Shown: positions 7,724-16,596, numbered from the stretch's first letter. The stretch: DNA of 64,000 bases from Serratia odorifera (GCF_900635445.1 NZ_LR134117.1:496001-560000); one strand, 5' to 3'. Program-made: numbers and translations. Notes: a model not told the origin generated them from the letters alone.

Positions 7724-8552
7724 CCAGTTCGTCAAGATCGTCGTACAGATCGGCAATCTGATGGATGCGCTGGCGCCCTTGCGCCAGCATTTCATGCAGC
7801 AGGGCATTGCTCAGCAGATTGGCCAGACTCATGGCGCTGGCGTAGTTGTCAAACGCCGATACGCTGTCCAACGGCGCGGCCAAATGCCAACTGGCCAACG
7901 GCAGCAGCGCCTGCGCCTGCGGTTCGCATATCAGCAGCGTCGGCACCTGGCGACGCTGCAATTGCGTCAGCACTGCCCGTAACTGGCGCGGACGACGGCG
8001 AAACGCCACCACGATCGCCACATCCTGCGGGCTGACGTCCACCAGCTCCTCCGCCAGCGTTTGCCCCGGCTGCGGCAGCAACAGCACATCGCGCCGCACC
8101 TGCAACAGTTGCTGACGCAGGTGCATCGCCACCGGGTAGCCGTTGCGCCACCCCATCAACACCACGCGTTTTGCCTGCGCCAACGCGGCGATCACCGCGC
8201 CGAACTGTGACGCGTCGAGCTGATTGACCCAGGCGGTCAGATTGGCCATTTCCTGTTTGTAATGGCGCGCCAATAGCGTATTGCCCTGCACCGCATCGCG
8301 ATTATCGGTGAGCGGCAACCCGCTTTGCCGCAGGGTGCGCAATTCGTCGCGCATCGCCCGGTAGCTGGCGTATCCCAGCCGCTTGAACAACCGGCTGACG
8401 GTAGCCTTGGACACGCCGCTCAACCTGGCAAGTTCAGCACTGTTATAACTGATCAGGTCATCAAAATGGTCGATGATAAAATCCGCCACCCGCTGCTCCT
8501 GCGGCGTCAACTGCGGATATTCGCTACGCAAGCGCTCATCAATCTGCTTCAT
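7713..8552 (-). CDS. hpxU: RpiR-family transcriptional regulator
   Basis: A 279-residue regulator with an N-terminal RpiR helix-turn-helix (QEQRVADFIIDHFDDLISYN, then LSGVSKATVSRLFKRLGYASY at about residues 44-64) and a C-terminal SIS sugar-isomerase-like ligand domain (about residues 120-250). It lies between the leftward transport operon and the divergent hpxW operon. In Klebsiella, as I recall, an RpiR-type regulator called HpxU controls the allantoate genes; position and family agree here. The ligand is presumably an allantoate pathway intermediate. Its own promoter should lie in the 153-bp gap shared with hpxW. Confidence 0.85.
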   Translation of the reverse strand: MKQIDERLRSEYPQLTPQEQRVADFIIDHFDDLISYNSAELARLSGVSKATVSRLFKRLGYASYRAMRDELRTLRQSGLPLTDNRDAVQGNTLLARHYKQEMANLTAWVNQLDASQFGAVIAALAQAKRVVLMGWRNGYPVAMHLRQQLLQVRRDVLLLPQPGQTLAEELVDVSPQDVAIVVAFRRRPRQLRAVLTQLQRRQVPTLLICEPQAQALLPLASWHLAAPLDSVSAFDNYASAMSLANLLSNALLHEMLAQGRQRIHQIADLYDDLDELEQR

Positions 8553-8616
8553 TTCTGCCTAGCCCCACGCTGTAACCTTTGTTTCAGCGGAGCCTAGCAT
8601 ATTTCCCCTGCTGCAT

Positions 8617-8631
8617 CGCAAAATCATTGCG
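8617..8631. promoter_or_regulatory. Candidate operator palindrome upstream of hpxW
   Basis: CGCAAAATCATTGCG is an inverted repeat (CGCAA-N5-TTGCG) in the divergent gap between the RpiR regulator and hpxW, just upstream of the hpxW sigma-54 promoter. It could be an HpxU operator; it matches the NtrC consensus at only about 10 of 17 positions. Confidence 0.4.
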
Positions 8632-8653
8632 CCCACCGCCAACCGCGTAAATC

Positions 8654-8670
8654 TGGAACGGCTCTTGCTT
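8654..8670 (+). promoter_or_regulatory. Sigma-54 (-24/-12) promoter of hpxWXYZ
   Basis: TGGAACGGCTCTTGCTT has GG and GC spaced by exactly 10 bases and the -12 element TTGCT. It differs from the consensus only at the fourth base of TGGCAC. The predicted start is near 8680, about 26 nt before the hpxW ATG. Confidence 0.75.
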
Positions 8671-8705
8671 AACCCAGTCAGGGAAAGCATAAAAAGGGCC
8701 ATAAG

Positions 8706-10292
8706 ATGATTAACAGTAACAGCGCACCACTGGGGATGGCCGTCACGCCGCATCACCTCGCCAGCGAAAGCGCCTTGGCGATCCTGCGTAAAGGCGGCAA
8801 TGCCATCGAGGCGATGGTGGCTGCGGCCGCCGCCATTGCGGTGGTGTATCCGCATATGAACGGTCTGGGGGGCGATGGCTTCTGGCTAATCGTGCCGCCA
8901 CAGGGCGATCCACTGGCCATCGACGCCAGCGGTGCCGCCGGCTCGCTGGCCACGCTGGCGCTGTATGCCGGAGAACAACGGATCCCGCATCGCGGGCCAA
9001 AGGCGGCATTGACCGTCGCCGGCACGGTCGGCGGCTGGCAGGAAGCGCTGGCGTATGCCGCCGAGCTGGGTGGCAAACCGCTGCCGCTATCCAGTCTGTT
9101 GGCCGATGCCATCCGCTATGCGGCAGACGGCATCCCGGTTACCGCCTCGCAGGAAGCCGCCACCCGCAGCAAGCGCCATGAATTGGCCGACCTTGAGCAT
9201 TTCGCGCAGATTTTCCTGCCGCGCGGCGAGATCCCGCGTTGTGGGCAGCGCTTCTGCCAACCGAAGCTGGCGGAAACCTTGATCACCCTTGCCGAACAGG
9301 GTCTGGACAGTTTTTATCGCGGCGAGCTGGCCCAGCGCATGGCCGCCGACATGGCGCTGTTGGGCATGCCGCTCACCGCACAGGATCTGGCCACTTACCG
9401 GCCACGCCGCCGTACGCCGTTGCGCCTGGCGCATCAACAGGGAGAGGTGTTCAACCTGACGCCGCCGACCCAGGGTCTGGTATCACTGGCGATCCTTGGC
9501 CTGGCCGACCGCCTGCCGCTGGCCAGGCAGAGCGAGGGGGCAACGGTACACGCCATTGTTGAGGCCACCAAGCTGGCGTTCGGCTTGCGGGATCGTCACA
9601 TCACCGATCCGGCTCATATGACGCAGGATCCGCAGGCGCTGCTGGAAGCCGATCGTCTCGATCTTCTGGCACGGCAGATCGATGGCGAGCGTGCCGCCGA
9701 CTGGGGCAACGGCAAAGGGCCTGGCGATACCGTGTGGATGGGAGTCATGGACAGCAGTGGGCTGGCGGTTTCCTTTATCCAGAGTATTTATCATGAATTC
9801 GGCAGTGGCGTGGTACTGCCCAACAGCGGTGTACTGTGGCAAAACCGCGGCGCGTCCTTCAGCCTCGACGCCGGACATTTGCTGGCGCTGGCGCCGGGCA
9901 AGCAGCCGTTCCATACTCTTAACCCGGCCGCCGCACGTCTTTACGACGGCCGTACGCTGGTCTACGGCGCCATGGGCGGCGACGGCCAGCCGCAAACACA
10001 GGCGGCGGTGTTTATTCGCCATGTGGTTCAGGGACTTCCCTTACAGCAGGCGATCAGCGCGCCGCGCTGGCTGCTTGGTCGCACCTGGGGCGACAGTTCC
10101 GACTCATTGAAGCTGGAAAGCCGGTTTGGCGCAGAGACCATCGACTACCTGCGCCAACGCGGGCATCAGGTGGAACTGTTACCGGACTTCAGCGAGGCGG
10201 TTGGCCACGCTGGCGCCATCGTGCGCCATACCAATGGCATGCTGGAAGGCGCGTTCGATCCGCGCAGTAACGGCAGCGCCGCCGGCTTTTAA
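8706..10292 (+). CDS. hpxW: Oxamate amidohydrolase proenzyme (gamma-glutamyltransferase-like)
   Basis: A 528-residue Ntn-hydrolase proenzyme of the gamma-glutamyltranspeptidase superfamily. It shows the N-terminal fold pattern ASESALAILRKGGNAIEAMVA and NGLGGDGFW, and the autocleavage site GDTVWMGVMD, where Thr342 would become the new N-terminal nucleophile. There is no signal peptide, unlike periplasmic Ggt, which suits a cytosolic amidohydrolase. Klebsiella HpxW of this type hydrolyses oxamate to oxalate and ammonia in urate catabolism. It heads a four-gene operon with hpxX, hpxY and hpxZ under a sigma-54-type promoter. Without context it would be called a gamma-glutamyltransferase. Confidence 0.88.
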   Translation: MINSNSAPLGMAVTPHHLASESALAILRKGGNAIEAMVAAAAAIAVVYPHMNGLGGDGFWLIVPPQGDPLAIDASGAAGSLATLALYAGEQRIPHRGPKAALTVAGTVGGWQEALAYAAELGGKPLPLSSLLADAIRYAADGIPVTASQEAATRSKRHELADLEHFAQIFLPRGEIPRCGQRFCQPKLAETLITLAEQGLDSFYRGELAQRMAADMALLGMPLTAQDLATYRPRRRTPLRLAHQQGEVFNLTPPTQGLVSLAILGLADRLPLARQSEGATVHAIVEATKLAFGLRDRHITDPAHMTQDPQALLEADRLDLLARQIDGERAADWGNGKGPGDTVWMGVMDSSGLAVSFIQSIYHEFGSGVVLPNSGVLWQNRGASFSLDAGHLLALAPGKQPFHTLNPAAARLYDGRTLVYGAMGGDGQPQTQAAVFIRHVVQGLPLQQAISAPRWLLGRTWGDSSDSLKLESRFGAETIDYLRQRGHQVELLPDFSEAVGHAGAIVRHTNGMLEGAFDPRSNGSAAGF

Positions 10293-10332
10293 TCCCTGGC
10301 CATCATGGCTGAACCACAATGAGGCGTTTTTA

Positions 10333-10536
10333 ATGAGTAGCCCAAACAATATACTGCCTGCTGCCGACTGGGCAGCCTATATCCGCCAGATGGAAGCGGT
10401 GCTGACGCTGGAACTGGACGAGGCGCGCCGTCAGGAACTGCTGACCCAGTTCCAGCGCATTGCCGCGATGGCGCAACCGCTGATGGCGTTGCCGCTCGAT
10501 CAACGTGTGGAAATCGCCGGGGTGTATCGCGCATGA
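10333..10536 (+). CDS. hpxX: Small AtzG-like protein, partner of the amidase
   Basis: A 67-residue acidic, mostly helical protein (MSSPNNILPAADW to EIAGVYRA) with a GAGG Shine-Dalgarno stretch about 8 nt before ATG 10333. It resembles DUF4089/AtzG-type small subunits that are always encoded next to AtzE-type amidases and pack against them. The stop overlaps the hpxY start by 4 bp (ATGA). The matching Klebsiella gene is hpxX. A structural or stabilising role for HpxY is inferred from family pairing. Confidence 0.8.
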   Translation: MSSPNNILPAADWAAYIRQMEAVLTLELDEARRQELLTQFQRIAAMAQPLMALPLDQRVEIAGVYRA

Positions 10537-11933
10537 ATTCGTTAAGCCAATGGTCGATCGCCGAGATCCGCACCGCACTACAGCAAGGTGCGATTTCCGC
10601 ACGAGAAATTGCCCAGCAGACGCTGGAAGGCATCGAGGCTCACAACCCGGCGCTAAACGCCTACACCCAGGTGACCGCTGAACGCATGCTGAGCGAGGCC
10701 GAAAGGCTCGATCGCGCTCGCGCCAACCGCCAGCCGTTGCCGAGCCTGGCGGCTATCCCCTACGCGGTAAAAAACCTGTTCGACGTCGCCGGTGAAACCA
10801 CGCTGGCCGGCGCCAGCCTGTTTAGCGATCGCGCCCCAGCCCGGCACGACGCCTGGGCCATCAGCCGCCTGGCCGATCGCGGCGCACTGCTGTCCGGCAT
10901 GCTGAACATGGACGCTTACGCCTACGGTTTCACCACCGAAAACAGCCACTACGGTGCCACCCGCAACCCGCATGACAGATCGCGCATCGCCGGTGGTTCT
11001 TCCGGCGGTTCGGCAGCGGCGGTCGCCGCCGGACTGGTGAGTTTTTCTCTGGGCAGCGACACTAACGGATCGATCCGCGTTCCGGCGTCGCTGTGCGGCA
11101 TTTATGGGCTGAAACCGACCTTTGGCCGTCTGTCGCGCAGCGGTAGCCAACCGTTCGTCGCCAGCCTGGACCATATTGGTCCGTTCGCCCGCCGGGTGCG
11201 CGATCTGGCGGCGGTTTACGACGCGATGCAAGGCACCGATGTCAACGATCGTTTTCAGGCCGAAAAACCACTGACGCTGACCGAGTCTCTGCTGCCGCGC
11301 GGCCAGCAGGGGTTACGCTGCGCGGTGCTCGGCGGTTACTTCCAGCAGTGGTGCGATGAGGACGCCAAAACGGCGGTGCGCCACGTGGCGCAAGCGCTGG
11401 AAGCCACGGAGGAAATCACCCTGCCACAGGCGGAGCTGGCGCGTTCGGCGGCCTTTATCATCAGTGCGGCTGAAGGTGGCAACCACTATTTACCGTATCT
11501 GCGCAGTGAACCGACACGCTTCGAACCCAACTCGCGCGAACGCCTGTTGGCCGGTGCCATGCTGCCGTCCGCCTGGTATGTGCAGGCACAGCGTTTCCGC
11601 GCCGATTTTCAACAGCAAACGCTGCCGCTGTTCAAGCAATGGGATATTCTGATTGCCCCGGCCACCCCATGTTGCGCGACGCCGATTGGCCAGGAAACCA
11701 TGCGCATCAACGACGCCGATTTACCGATCCGTGCCAGCATGGGCATGCTGACACAGCCGATTTCGTTTCTCGGTTTGCCGGTGGTTACCGTGCCGCTAAA
11801 AACCGCCGGCGGTCTGCCGATCGGCCTGCAGCTGATCGCCCCGCCGTGGCGCGAAGATCTGGCACTGCGTGCCGCCCACGCCTTGGAACAATGCGGTATC
11901 AGCCATTGCGCGCTGCCGTGCCAACAGGAATGA
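10533..11933 (+). CDS. hpxY: AtzE-family amidase
   Basis: A 466-residue amidase-signature enzyme. The Ser-cisSer-Lys triad is visible: Lys in AIPYAVKNLFDV (about residue 77), cis-Ser in GGSSGGSAAAVAAG (about residue 152) and nucleophile Ser in GSDTNGSIRVPASLCG. The rest follows the AtzE/GatA pattern. In the hpxWXYZ operon it is proposed to act on a carbamoyl or amide intermediate between oxalurate and oxamate; the precise substrate is not established by sequence. It is coupled to hpxX by a 4-bp overlap and followed 4 bp later by hpxZ. Confidence 0.85.
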   Translation: MNSLSQWSIAEIRTALQQGAISAREIAQQTLEGIEAHNPALNAYTQVTAERMLSEAERLDRARANRQPLPSLAAIPYAVKNLFDVAGETTLAGASLFSDRAPARHDAWAISRLADRGALLSGMLNMDAYAYGFTTENSHYGATRNPHDRSRIAGGSSGGSAAAVAAGLVSFSLGSDTNGSIRVPASLCGIYGLKPTFGRLSRSGSQPFVASLDHIGPFARRVRDLAAVYDAMQGTDVNDRFQAEKPLTLTESLLPRGQQGLRCAVLGGYFQQWCDEDAKTAVRHVAQALEATEEITLPQAELARSAAFIISAAEGGNHYLPYLRSEPTRFEPNSRERLLAGAMLPSAWYVQAQRFRADFQQQTLPLFKQWDILIAPATPCCATPIGQETMRINDADLPIRASMGMLTQPISFLGLPVVTVPLKTAGGLPIGLQLIAPPWREDLALRAAHALEQCGISHCALPCQQE

Positions 11934-11937
11934 ATTG

Positions 11938-12321
11938 ATGAAAACTGACTATATTGACCGCCCGGCGGTAGTGGCCGAGGTCACCGCAGCCTTTTATCGC
12001 TACGAACAGGCGCTGATCGGCAATGACATTGAAACCCTGGATGCGCTGTTCTGGCATGACGGCCGCACGGTACGCTATGGCGCCAGCGAAAACCTGTACG
12101 GCATCGAGCAGATCCGCGATTTCCGTCGCCAGCGCCCTTCCGCCGGGTTGGACCGCCGACTGGAAAATACCGTCATCACCACTTACGGCGACGATATGGC
12201 AGTGGCCAGCACCGAGTTCCGCCGGGAAGGCAGTGAGCGCATTGGTCGCCAGATGCAAACCTGGGTCAAACTGCCCGTCGGTTGGCGCATCGTGGCGGCA
12301 CATGTCAGCCTGATGGGCTAG
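11938..12321 (+). CDS. hpxZ: AtzH-like SnoaL-fold protein (DUF3225)
   Basis: A 127-residue protein starting at ATG 11938, four bases after the hpxY stop; an upstream in-frame start would run back into hpxY and is unlikely. It has the DUF3225 pattern: FYRYEQALIGNDIETLDALFW, the RYGASENLYG segment, and a C-terminal GWRIVAAHVSLMG strand, all typical of NTF2/SnoaL-fold proteins. Homologues are encoded beside AtzE amidases. Function is unknown; a role in handling a labile urea or amide intermediate is a guess. It is the last gene of the operon. Confidence 0.85.
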   Translation: MKTDYIDRPAVVAEVTAAFYRYEQALIGNDIETLDALFWHDGRTVRYGASENLYGIEQIRDFRRQRPSAGLDRRLENTVITTYGDDMAVASTEFRREGSERIGRQMQTWVKLPVGWRIVAAHVSLMG

Positions 12322-12360
12322 ACCGTATGGACAGGTGCTGCGGTTGGTTGTAAAGCGACC

Positions 12361-12375
12361 AAAGGTATTACCTTT
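12361..12375. promoter_or_regulatory. Palindrome upstream of the toxin-antitoxin remnant
   Basis: AAAGGTATTACCTTT is a perfect 6-bp inverted repeat with a 3-bp centre, 18 bp upstream of the antitoxin start. Ribbon-helix-helix antitoxins usually autoregulate through such sites, so this is probably the old operator. Confidence 0.5.
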
Positions 12376-12393
12376 AGCTTATCGAGACCACTT

Positions 12394-12626
12394 ATGGCGA
12401 CGGCAACCTCCATCAAAATTGATGACGCGTTAAAACAGCGGGTACAGCATCTGGCGCAAACTCGCCAACGCTCCGCGCACTGGATGCCGAATTCAGAGAG
12501 TGGCCGATCGGTTTTGGCAATAGCGGCTATATCGCGCTGTACCATTTTGACGGCCGCAACGCGGTACTGCTGGCAGTACGCCACCTGGGCGAAGCCGGCC
12601 GGCTATTCAGCACCAGTAAGCCATAA
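12394..12626 (+). pseudogene. Deletion-fused ParD/ParE-type toxin-antitoxin remnant
   Basis: From ATG 12394 the sequence encodes about 25 residues of a ribbon-helix-helix antitoxin (MATATSIKIDDALKQRVQ... RSAHWM). From about 12471, in another frame, it encodes the C-terminal half of a RelE/ParE toxin (ALDAEFREWPIGFG, YIALYHFDGRNAVLLAVRH) ending at TAA 12626. The rest of the antitoxin and the toxin N-terminus are missing, so neither protein can work. The change of frame falls at GCACTGGATG, which suits both parents, suggesting deletion between short matching sequences. It overlaps the end of the convergent siderophore-interacting gene by 20 bp. Confidence 0.75.
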
Positions 12627-13485
12627 AATTCACCGTTGAGCGGTCCAAATCGCATTCACCTATCAGGTAACGTCGCAACGCCTTGACGGTGGAGGATTCG
12701 GCAGCCACCCAGGCATAAAACCCGCCGGCGCCCTGTGCCCGCTCCCACAGCAGATCGCCGCCCAAGCTGTTTTCCGCCAGCGACTGTGCCGCCGTGCGCG
12801 CCGAGGGCGGAATATCCACCCGCTGGCGCACCGCTTCTACCAACAAGGTACCGTGCAATTGCTGCTGACCGACGTCACGCGGCAGCCAAAATACCTCGGC
12901 GAACGGAAACTGCGCCACGCTGATGCAGTCGCCGGCCACCGGCACCTCAAAGAATGCCTGCACGCGCGGCGGATTGGCCCACTGCGCCAACTGCTCGAGA
13001 ATGCCCATCGCTGCCGGCAGCGCGGTTTCATCGGCAATCAATAATCCCTGCTGCATCTGCGGGGGAGCTACCCATTCATAGCCGCCGCTGTCGCCGTCAA
13101 AATCGGCGTTGGGCGCCACCACCTGGAGGGTGTCCCCCGGCGTCGACTGCAAGGCCCAGCGCGATGCCGGGCCGTTAACCCCATGCAACACAAACTCCAC
13201 GTCCATTTCGTTGCAATCGCAGCGCAGCGCGCGCAGGGTATAAGTGCGCATCACCGGCCGCTGCGCTTTGGGTATCGCCATATAATGACGATACCAGTCG
13301 TCGCTGTTTTCCAGCCGCAGCGTCTGACCATCCTCCGCGGCGAACAGCAGCTTGATGCGCTGATCCGGCGCTTCCAGCTTCATGCGATTGACCTGCGGGC
13401 CGCTGAATACGCAGCGCAGTAACGATGGAGAAATCTGTCGTTTCTCCTTTAACGTAAGATCAAAAACTCGATAACTTGCGGACAT
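12607..13485 (-). CDS. Siderophore-interacting protein (ViuB-type ferric-siderophore reductase)
   Basis: A 292-residue flavoprotein starting MSASYRVFDL at 13485, with a GGAGAAG ribosome site 8 nt upstream. The FAD-binding signature is RTYTLRAL (about residue 80), followed by PGDTLQVVAPNADF and a C-terminal SIP domain with FYAWVAAESSTVKALRRYL (about residues 254-272), where the NAD(P)H site lies. Such proteins reduce ferric siderophores in the cytosol to release iron. It follows the MFS exporter gene by one base in the leftward arm of the aerobactin locus, so ferric aerobactin is the likely substrate. Confidence 0.88.
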   Translation of the reverse strand: MSASYRVFDLTLKEKRQISPSLLRCVFSGPQVNRMKLEAPDQRIKLLFAAEDGQTLRLENSDDWYRHYMAIPKAQRPVMRTYTLRALRCDCNEMDVEFVLHGVNGPASRWALQSTPGDTLQVVAPNADFDGDSGGYEWVAPPQMQQGLLIADETALPAAMGILEQLAQWANPPRVQAFFEVPVAGDCISVAQFPFAEVFWLPRDVGQQQLHGTLLVEAVRQRVDIPPSARTAAQSLAENSLGGDLLWERAQGAGGFYAWVAAESSTVKALRRYLIGECDLDRSTVNFMAYWC

Positions 13486-13486
13486 C

Positions 13487-14713
13487 TCAATACTTCTCCC
13501 GCGATGGTGCAATAATGCGTTGCTGCTGCCACAACCAGCCGCTCAGGCCGCCCAGCAAAACCGCCATGACCAGTGCCGTCGCAATCAACTGCGACTCACC
13601 ATAAAATTTGGCCACCACCGGCACCATCAGTGCGCTCAGACCGTAGCCCAGCGTATGGCTGGTGGCGATAACCCCAGAGCCTTTTCCGGTCGATAATTTG
13701 TCGTTCAACAACAGTTGGTAACCCGGCGTCGCCATTGCCGCGCCAAACGATGTCAGCGCACAGCCGAGATAAAACAGCGCCAGCGGCGACGCGCACATCA
13801 GCGCCAGTCCGGCAATCATCAATAGCGCCGCCCACAACAGCAGCGACGCCGGGGCGAAACGCTGTGGCCGCACCACCAGAAACTGCGCCAGCAGCGTACA
13901 ACCAGCGGCAACGCTGAGCAATATCGCCACATGATGACTGACGGTGGTGGCGGAATGGGCGAACAGCCGGCCCAAGTGCGGCGCCAGTCCCAGTTGCATC
14001 AGGCTGACCGACGCCGCCAGCAGCAGCGCGCATAACAGGTACGGCAACATGTGCCATTGCAGACGATTTTGCTGCTGGGCTACCGGCGGCAGCGGCGGAT
14101 CGTTACGCTGACGGCACACCACCAGCAAGGCAACCAGCGGCGCCAGCGCCATCAGCCACAGCGGCGCCATCGGATCAAGCGACAAGGCCAGCGCGGCACA
14201 CAGCGGGCCGAGCAAGCGCCCGCAACTGAGCCCGGAACTGATGGTTGCCAACGCCGCCATGCGCTGTTGGTGACCGGCGCGCTGCAACGCCCAGGTCTGG
14301 CTGGCCGGCACCATACCGGAAACCGTCAGGCCATAAATCACCCGGGCAACGATCAGTCCGCCCAGCCCCAGCAGCGGCGACAGCCAACCGGCCGCCAGCC
14401 CCCAGACCGCCAGCGCCATCAGCGCAAAGCTGAACAGATAGCCGGCCAGCGCCATCAGCACCACGTATTTGCAACCACGAATTTCGGACTGCCGCCCCCA
14501 ATAGGGCGAACCAATCAAAAACAGCATCGAGCCCAGCGTTAACAGCCCCGCCCATACCGACAGCGACAGTTGAGTCATGCTGACCAACACCGGCAGGGCC
14601 ACCAACAAACCATTTTGTCCAATGCCCAGCAGTCCGGCGCAAAAGGCCAACGGCCAGTTGGAAGGAGACGTATTCCCATTGGAGAGAATATCAGACGACG
14701 GCGATGTGCTCAT
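13487..14713 (-). CDS. MFS transporter, ShiF-like putative aerobactin exporter
   Basis: A 408-residue major facilitator protein with about 12 membrane spans and the loop 2-3 motif GSPYWGRQSEIRG. It is transcribed divergently from iucA, as shiF is in classic aerobactin plasmids and islands. The family and position suggest export of aerobactin across the inner membrane. The 137-bp gap to iucA carries Fur-like sequences, so both arms are probably iron-repressed together. Confidence 0.85.
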   Translation of the reverse strand: MSTSPSSDILSNGNTSPSNWPLAFCAGLLGIGQNGLLVALPVLVSMTQLSLSVWAGLLTLGSMLFLIGSPYWGRQSEIRGCKYVVLMALAGYLFSFALMALAVWGLAAGWLSPLLGLGGLIVARVIYGLTVSGMVPASQTWALQRAGHQQRMAALATISSGLSCGRLLGPLCAALALSLDPMAPLWLMALAPLVALLVVCRQRNDPPLPPVAQQQNRLQWHMLPYLLCALLLAASVSLMQLGLAPHLGRLFAHSATTVSHHVAILLSVAAGCTLLAQFLVVRPQRFAPASLLLWAALLMIAGLALMCASPLALFYLGCALTSFGAAMATPGYQLLLNDKLSTGKGSGVIATSHTLGYGLSALMVPVVAKFYGESQLIATALVMAVLLGGLSGWLWQQQRIIAPSREKY

Positions 14714-14784
14714 GTAATGTAATGAAACCGTTAATAAAGTGAACGTTTACTGTATGATTTATGAAAAAATCATATCACGGGATT

Positions 14785-14826
14785 ATTGATAACAATAAGT
14801 ATTATTGATATAAGAATCATTCTCAA
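14785..14826. promoter_or_regulatory. Overlapping Fur-box-like sequences upstream of iucA
   Basis: Within the divergent gap, TGATATAAGAATCATTCTC (14806-14824) matches the 19-bp Fur box at about 12 positions, including AATCATT. Just upstream, GATAACAATAAGTATTAT gives three NATWAT-like hexamers. Iron repression of aerobactin operons by Fur is well established, and the placement fits. Confidence 0.7.
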
Positions 14827-14850
14827 TTGTTTCATAGCGAATCAGGGATC

Positions 14851-16596
14851 ATGACCATTCAGTTTGCAACCGCGACGACCGATGTGGCTGCGCAATGTTT
14901 TCTCAACGCATTGATGCGTGAAACCCGGGACTGGCAAGTCATCCCGGCCGCTAACAGCCAACAACATCCGCAGTTACATATTCCCCTTACCACTCATAGC
15001 GCCATTCGCATTTCACTTCGCCATATTTCGCCCACCCAGCATCACCATTATCTTTTCCCGGCCTATCTGCATCAGCAGGACGACGGTCCGGGCGAAGCGC
15101 TGAGCGTGGAACGGCTGGTGACGCTGCTCTTGGCCAAGCCGACGGTCAAAGGTTCGCTGAATGATGAGGTGATCGCCCGCTTCCGCCAACGCGTGCTGGA
15201 AAGTCACGACAACACCCAACAGGCCATCGACAACCGCCTTGACTGGCCGACGCTGCGTGATAAGCCGATGAATTTCGCCCAGGCGGAACAGGGATTGCTG
15301 GTCGGTCATGCCTTCCACCCGGCACCAAAATCTCACGAGCCGTTTGATCATCAGCAAGCGCGTCGTTATCTGCCGGACTTCGGCGCGCGTTTCCCGCTGC
15401 GCTGGTTCGCGGTGAACAAGCGTTTTGTCTGTGGTGACAGCCTGGGGTTGACGTTGCAACAGCGCCTGCAGCGTTTCGCCGCCGAAAGCGCTCCGCAGCT
15501 GTTGGCGCATTTCACCGATGACGTCTGGCTGCTGCCGATGCACCCGTGGCAGGCCGAACATTTGCTGGCGCAGGACTGGTGTCGCGAACTGCTGACGCAA
15601 AACGCGTTGCGCGACCTGGGCGAAGCCGGCGAACGCTGGTTGCCGACCAGTTCCTCACGCTCGCTGTACAGCGAAAGCAACCGCGACATGATCAAGTTTT
15701 CACTCAGCGTGCGTCTGACCAATTCGGTGCGTACCCTGTCGGTAAAAGAAGTGAAACGCGGTATGCGGCTGGCGCGGCTGGCGCAAACCGAGCGCTGGCA
15801 AGCGTTGCAGGCGCGCTACCCGACAATGCGCGTGATGCAGGAAGACGGCTGGGCCGGCCTGTGCGACCTCAACGGCGACGTTCAGGAAGAGAGCCTGATG
15901 GCGCTGCGCGTCAACCTGCTGTTCGACCAGCCGCAAACGCAAACCAACGTTCTGGTGACGCTGACCCAGGCCGCGCCGGATGGCGGCGACAGTCTGCTGG
16001 CCGCTGCGGTACGCCGCCTGGCGGCGCGTTTACGGTTGCCGTTGCAACAGGCAGCCCGCTGCTGGCTGGATGCCTATTGCGACCACGTACTGCTGCCGCT
16101 GTTTAGCACCGAAGCCGATTACGGCCTGGTACTGCTGGCGCACCAGCAAAACATTCTGGTGGAGATGCAGCAGGATCTGCCGGTCGGCATGCTGTATCGC
16201 GACTGCCAGGGCAGCGGCTTTACCGCCGACGCGACGCCATGGCTGGCAGAGATTGGCGAAGCCGAGGCGGAAAACCGCTTCAGCGAACAGCAATTGCTGC
16301 GCTATTTCCCGTATTACCTGCTGGTCAACTCCACGCTGGCGGTTACCGCTGCGTTGGCTGCTGCCGGTTTCGACGACGAACAGAACCTGATGCTGCGCGT
16401 ACGCGACGCGCTGAGCCGCCTGCGTGCCAGCGCACGCAACACGCGCTGTCTGGATTACGTGCTCGACAGCAGCCATTGGAACTGCAAAGGCAACTTCTTC
16501 TGCTACCTGCACGATCACAATGAGAACACCATCGTCGATCCGGCGGTGATTTATTTCGATTTCGTCAACCCGCTGCGCTCGGGAGAAACCGCATGA
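14851..16596 (+). CDS. iucA: Aerobactin synthetase, NIS family (IucA)
   Basis: A 581-residue NRPS-independent siderophore synthetase. The start at 14851 is preferred over an upstream in-frame codon because AGGG lies just before it and the product begins like E. coli IucA, with TDVAAQCFLNAL. ATP-binding-site motifs are visible: LLPMHPWQAEH (about residue 230) and the SSSRSLYS loop. IucA condenses one N6-acetyl-N6-hydroxylysine with citrate. Its stop overlaps iucB by 4 bp; the four iuc genes form a tightly overlapped operon under the Fur-like site. Confidence 0.95.
   Translation: MTIQFATATTDVAAQCFLNALMRETRDWQVIPAANSQQHPQLHIPLTTHSAIRISLRHISPTQHHHYLFPAYLHQQDDGPGEALSVERLVTLLLAKPTVKGSLNDEVIARFRQRVLESHDNTQQAIDNRLDWPTLRDKPMNFAQAEQGLLVGHAFHPAPKSHEPFDHQQARRYLPDFGARFPLRWFAVNKRFVCGDSLGLTLQQRLQRFAAESAPQLLAHFTDDVWLLPMHPWQAEHLLAQDWCRELLTQNALRDLGEAGERWLPTSSSRSLYSESNRDMIKFSLSVRLTNSVRTLSVKEVKRGMRLARLAQTERWQALQARYPTMRVMQEDGWAGLCDLNGDVQEESLMALRVNLLFDQPQTQTNVLVTLTQAAPDGGDSLLAAAVRRLAARLRLPLQQAARCWLDAYCDHVLLPLFSTEADYGLVLLAHQQNILVEMQQDLPVGMLYRDCQGSGFTADATPWLAEIGEAEAENRFSEQQLLRYFPYYLLVNSTLAVTAALAAAGFDDEQNLMLRVRDALSRLRASARNTRCLDYVLDSSHWNCKGNFFCYLHDHNENTIVDPAVIYFDFVNPLRSGETA

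Noticed and set aside
12394..12639. An 81-residue DNA-binding protein
   Set aside because: Only the first 25 residues resemble an antitoxin; the rest reads the toxin gene in a wrong frame.
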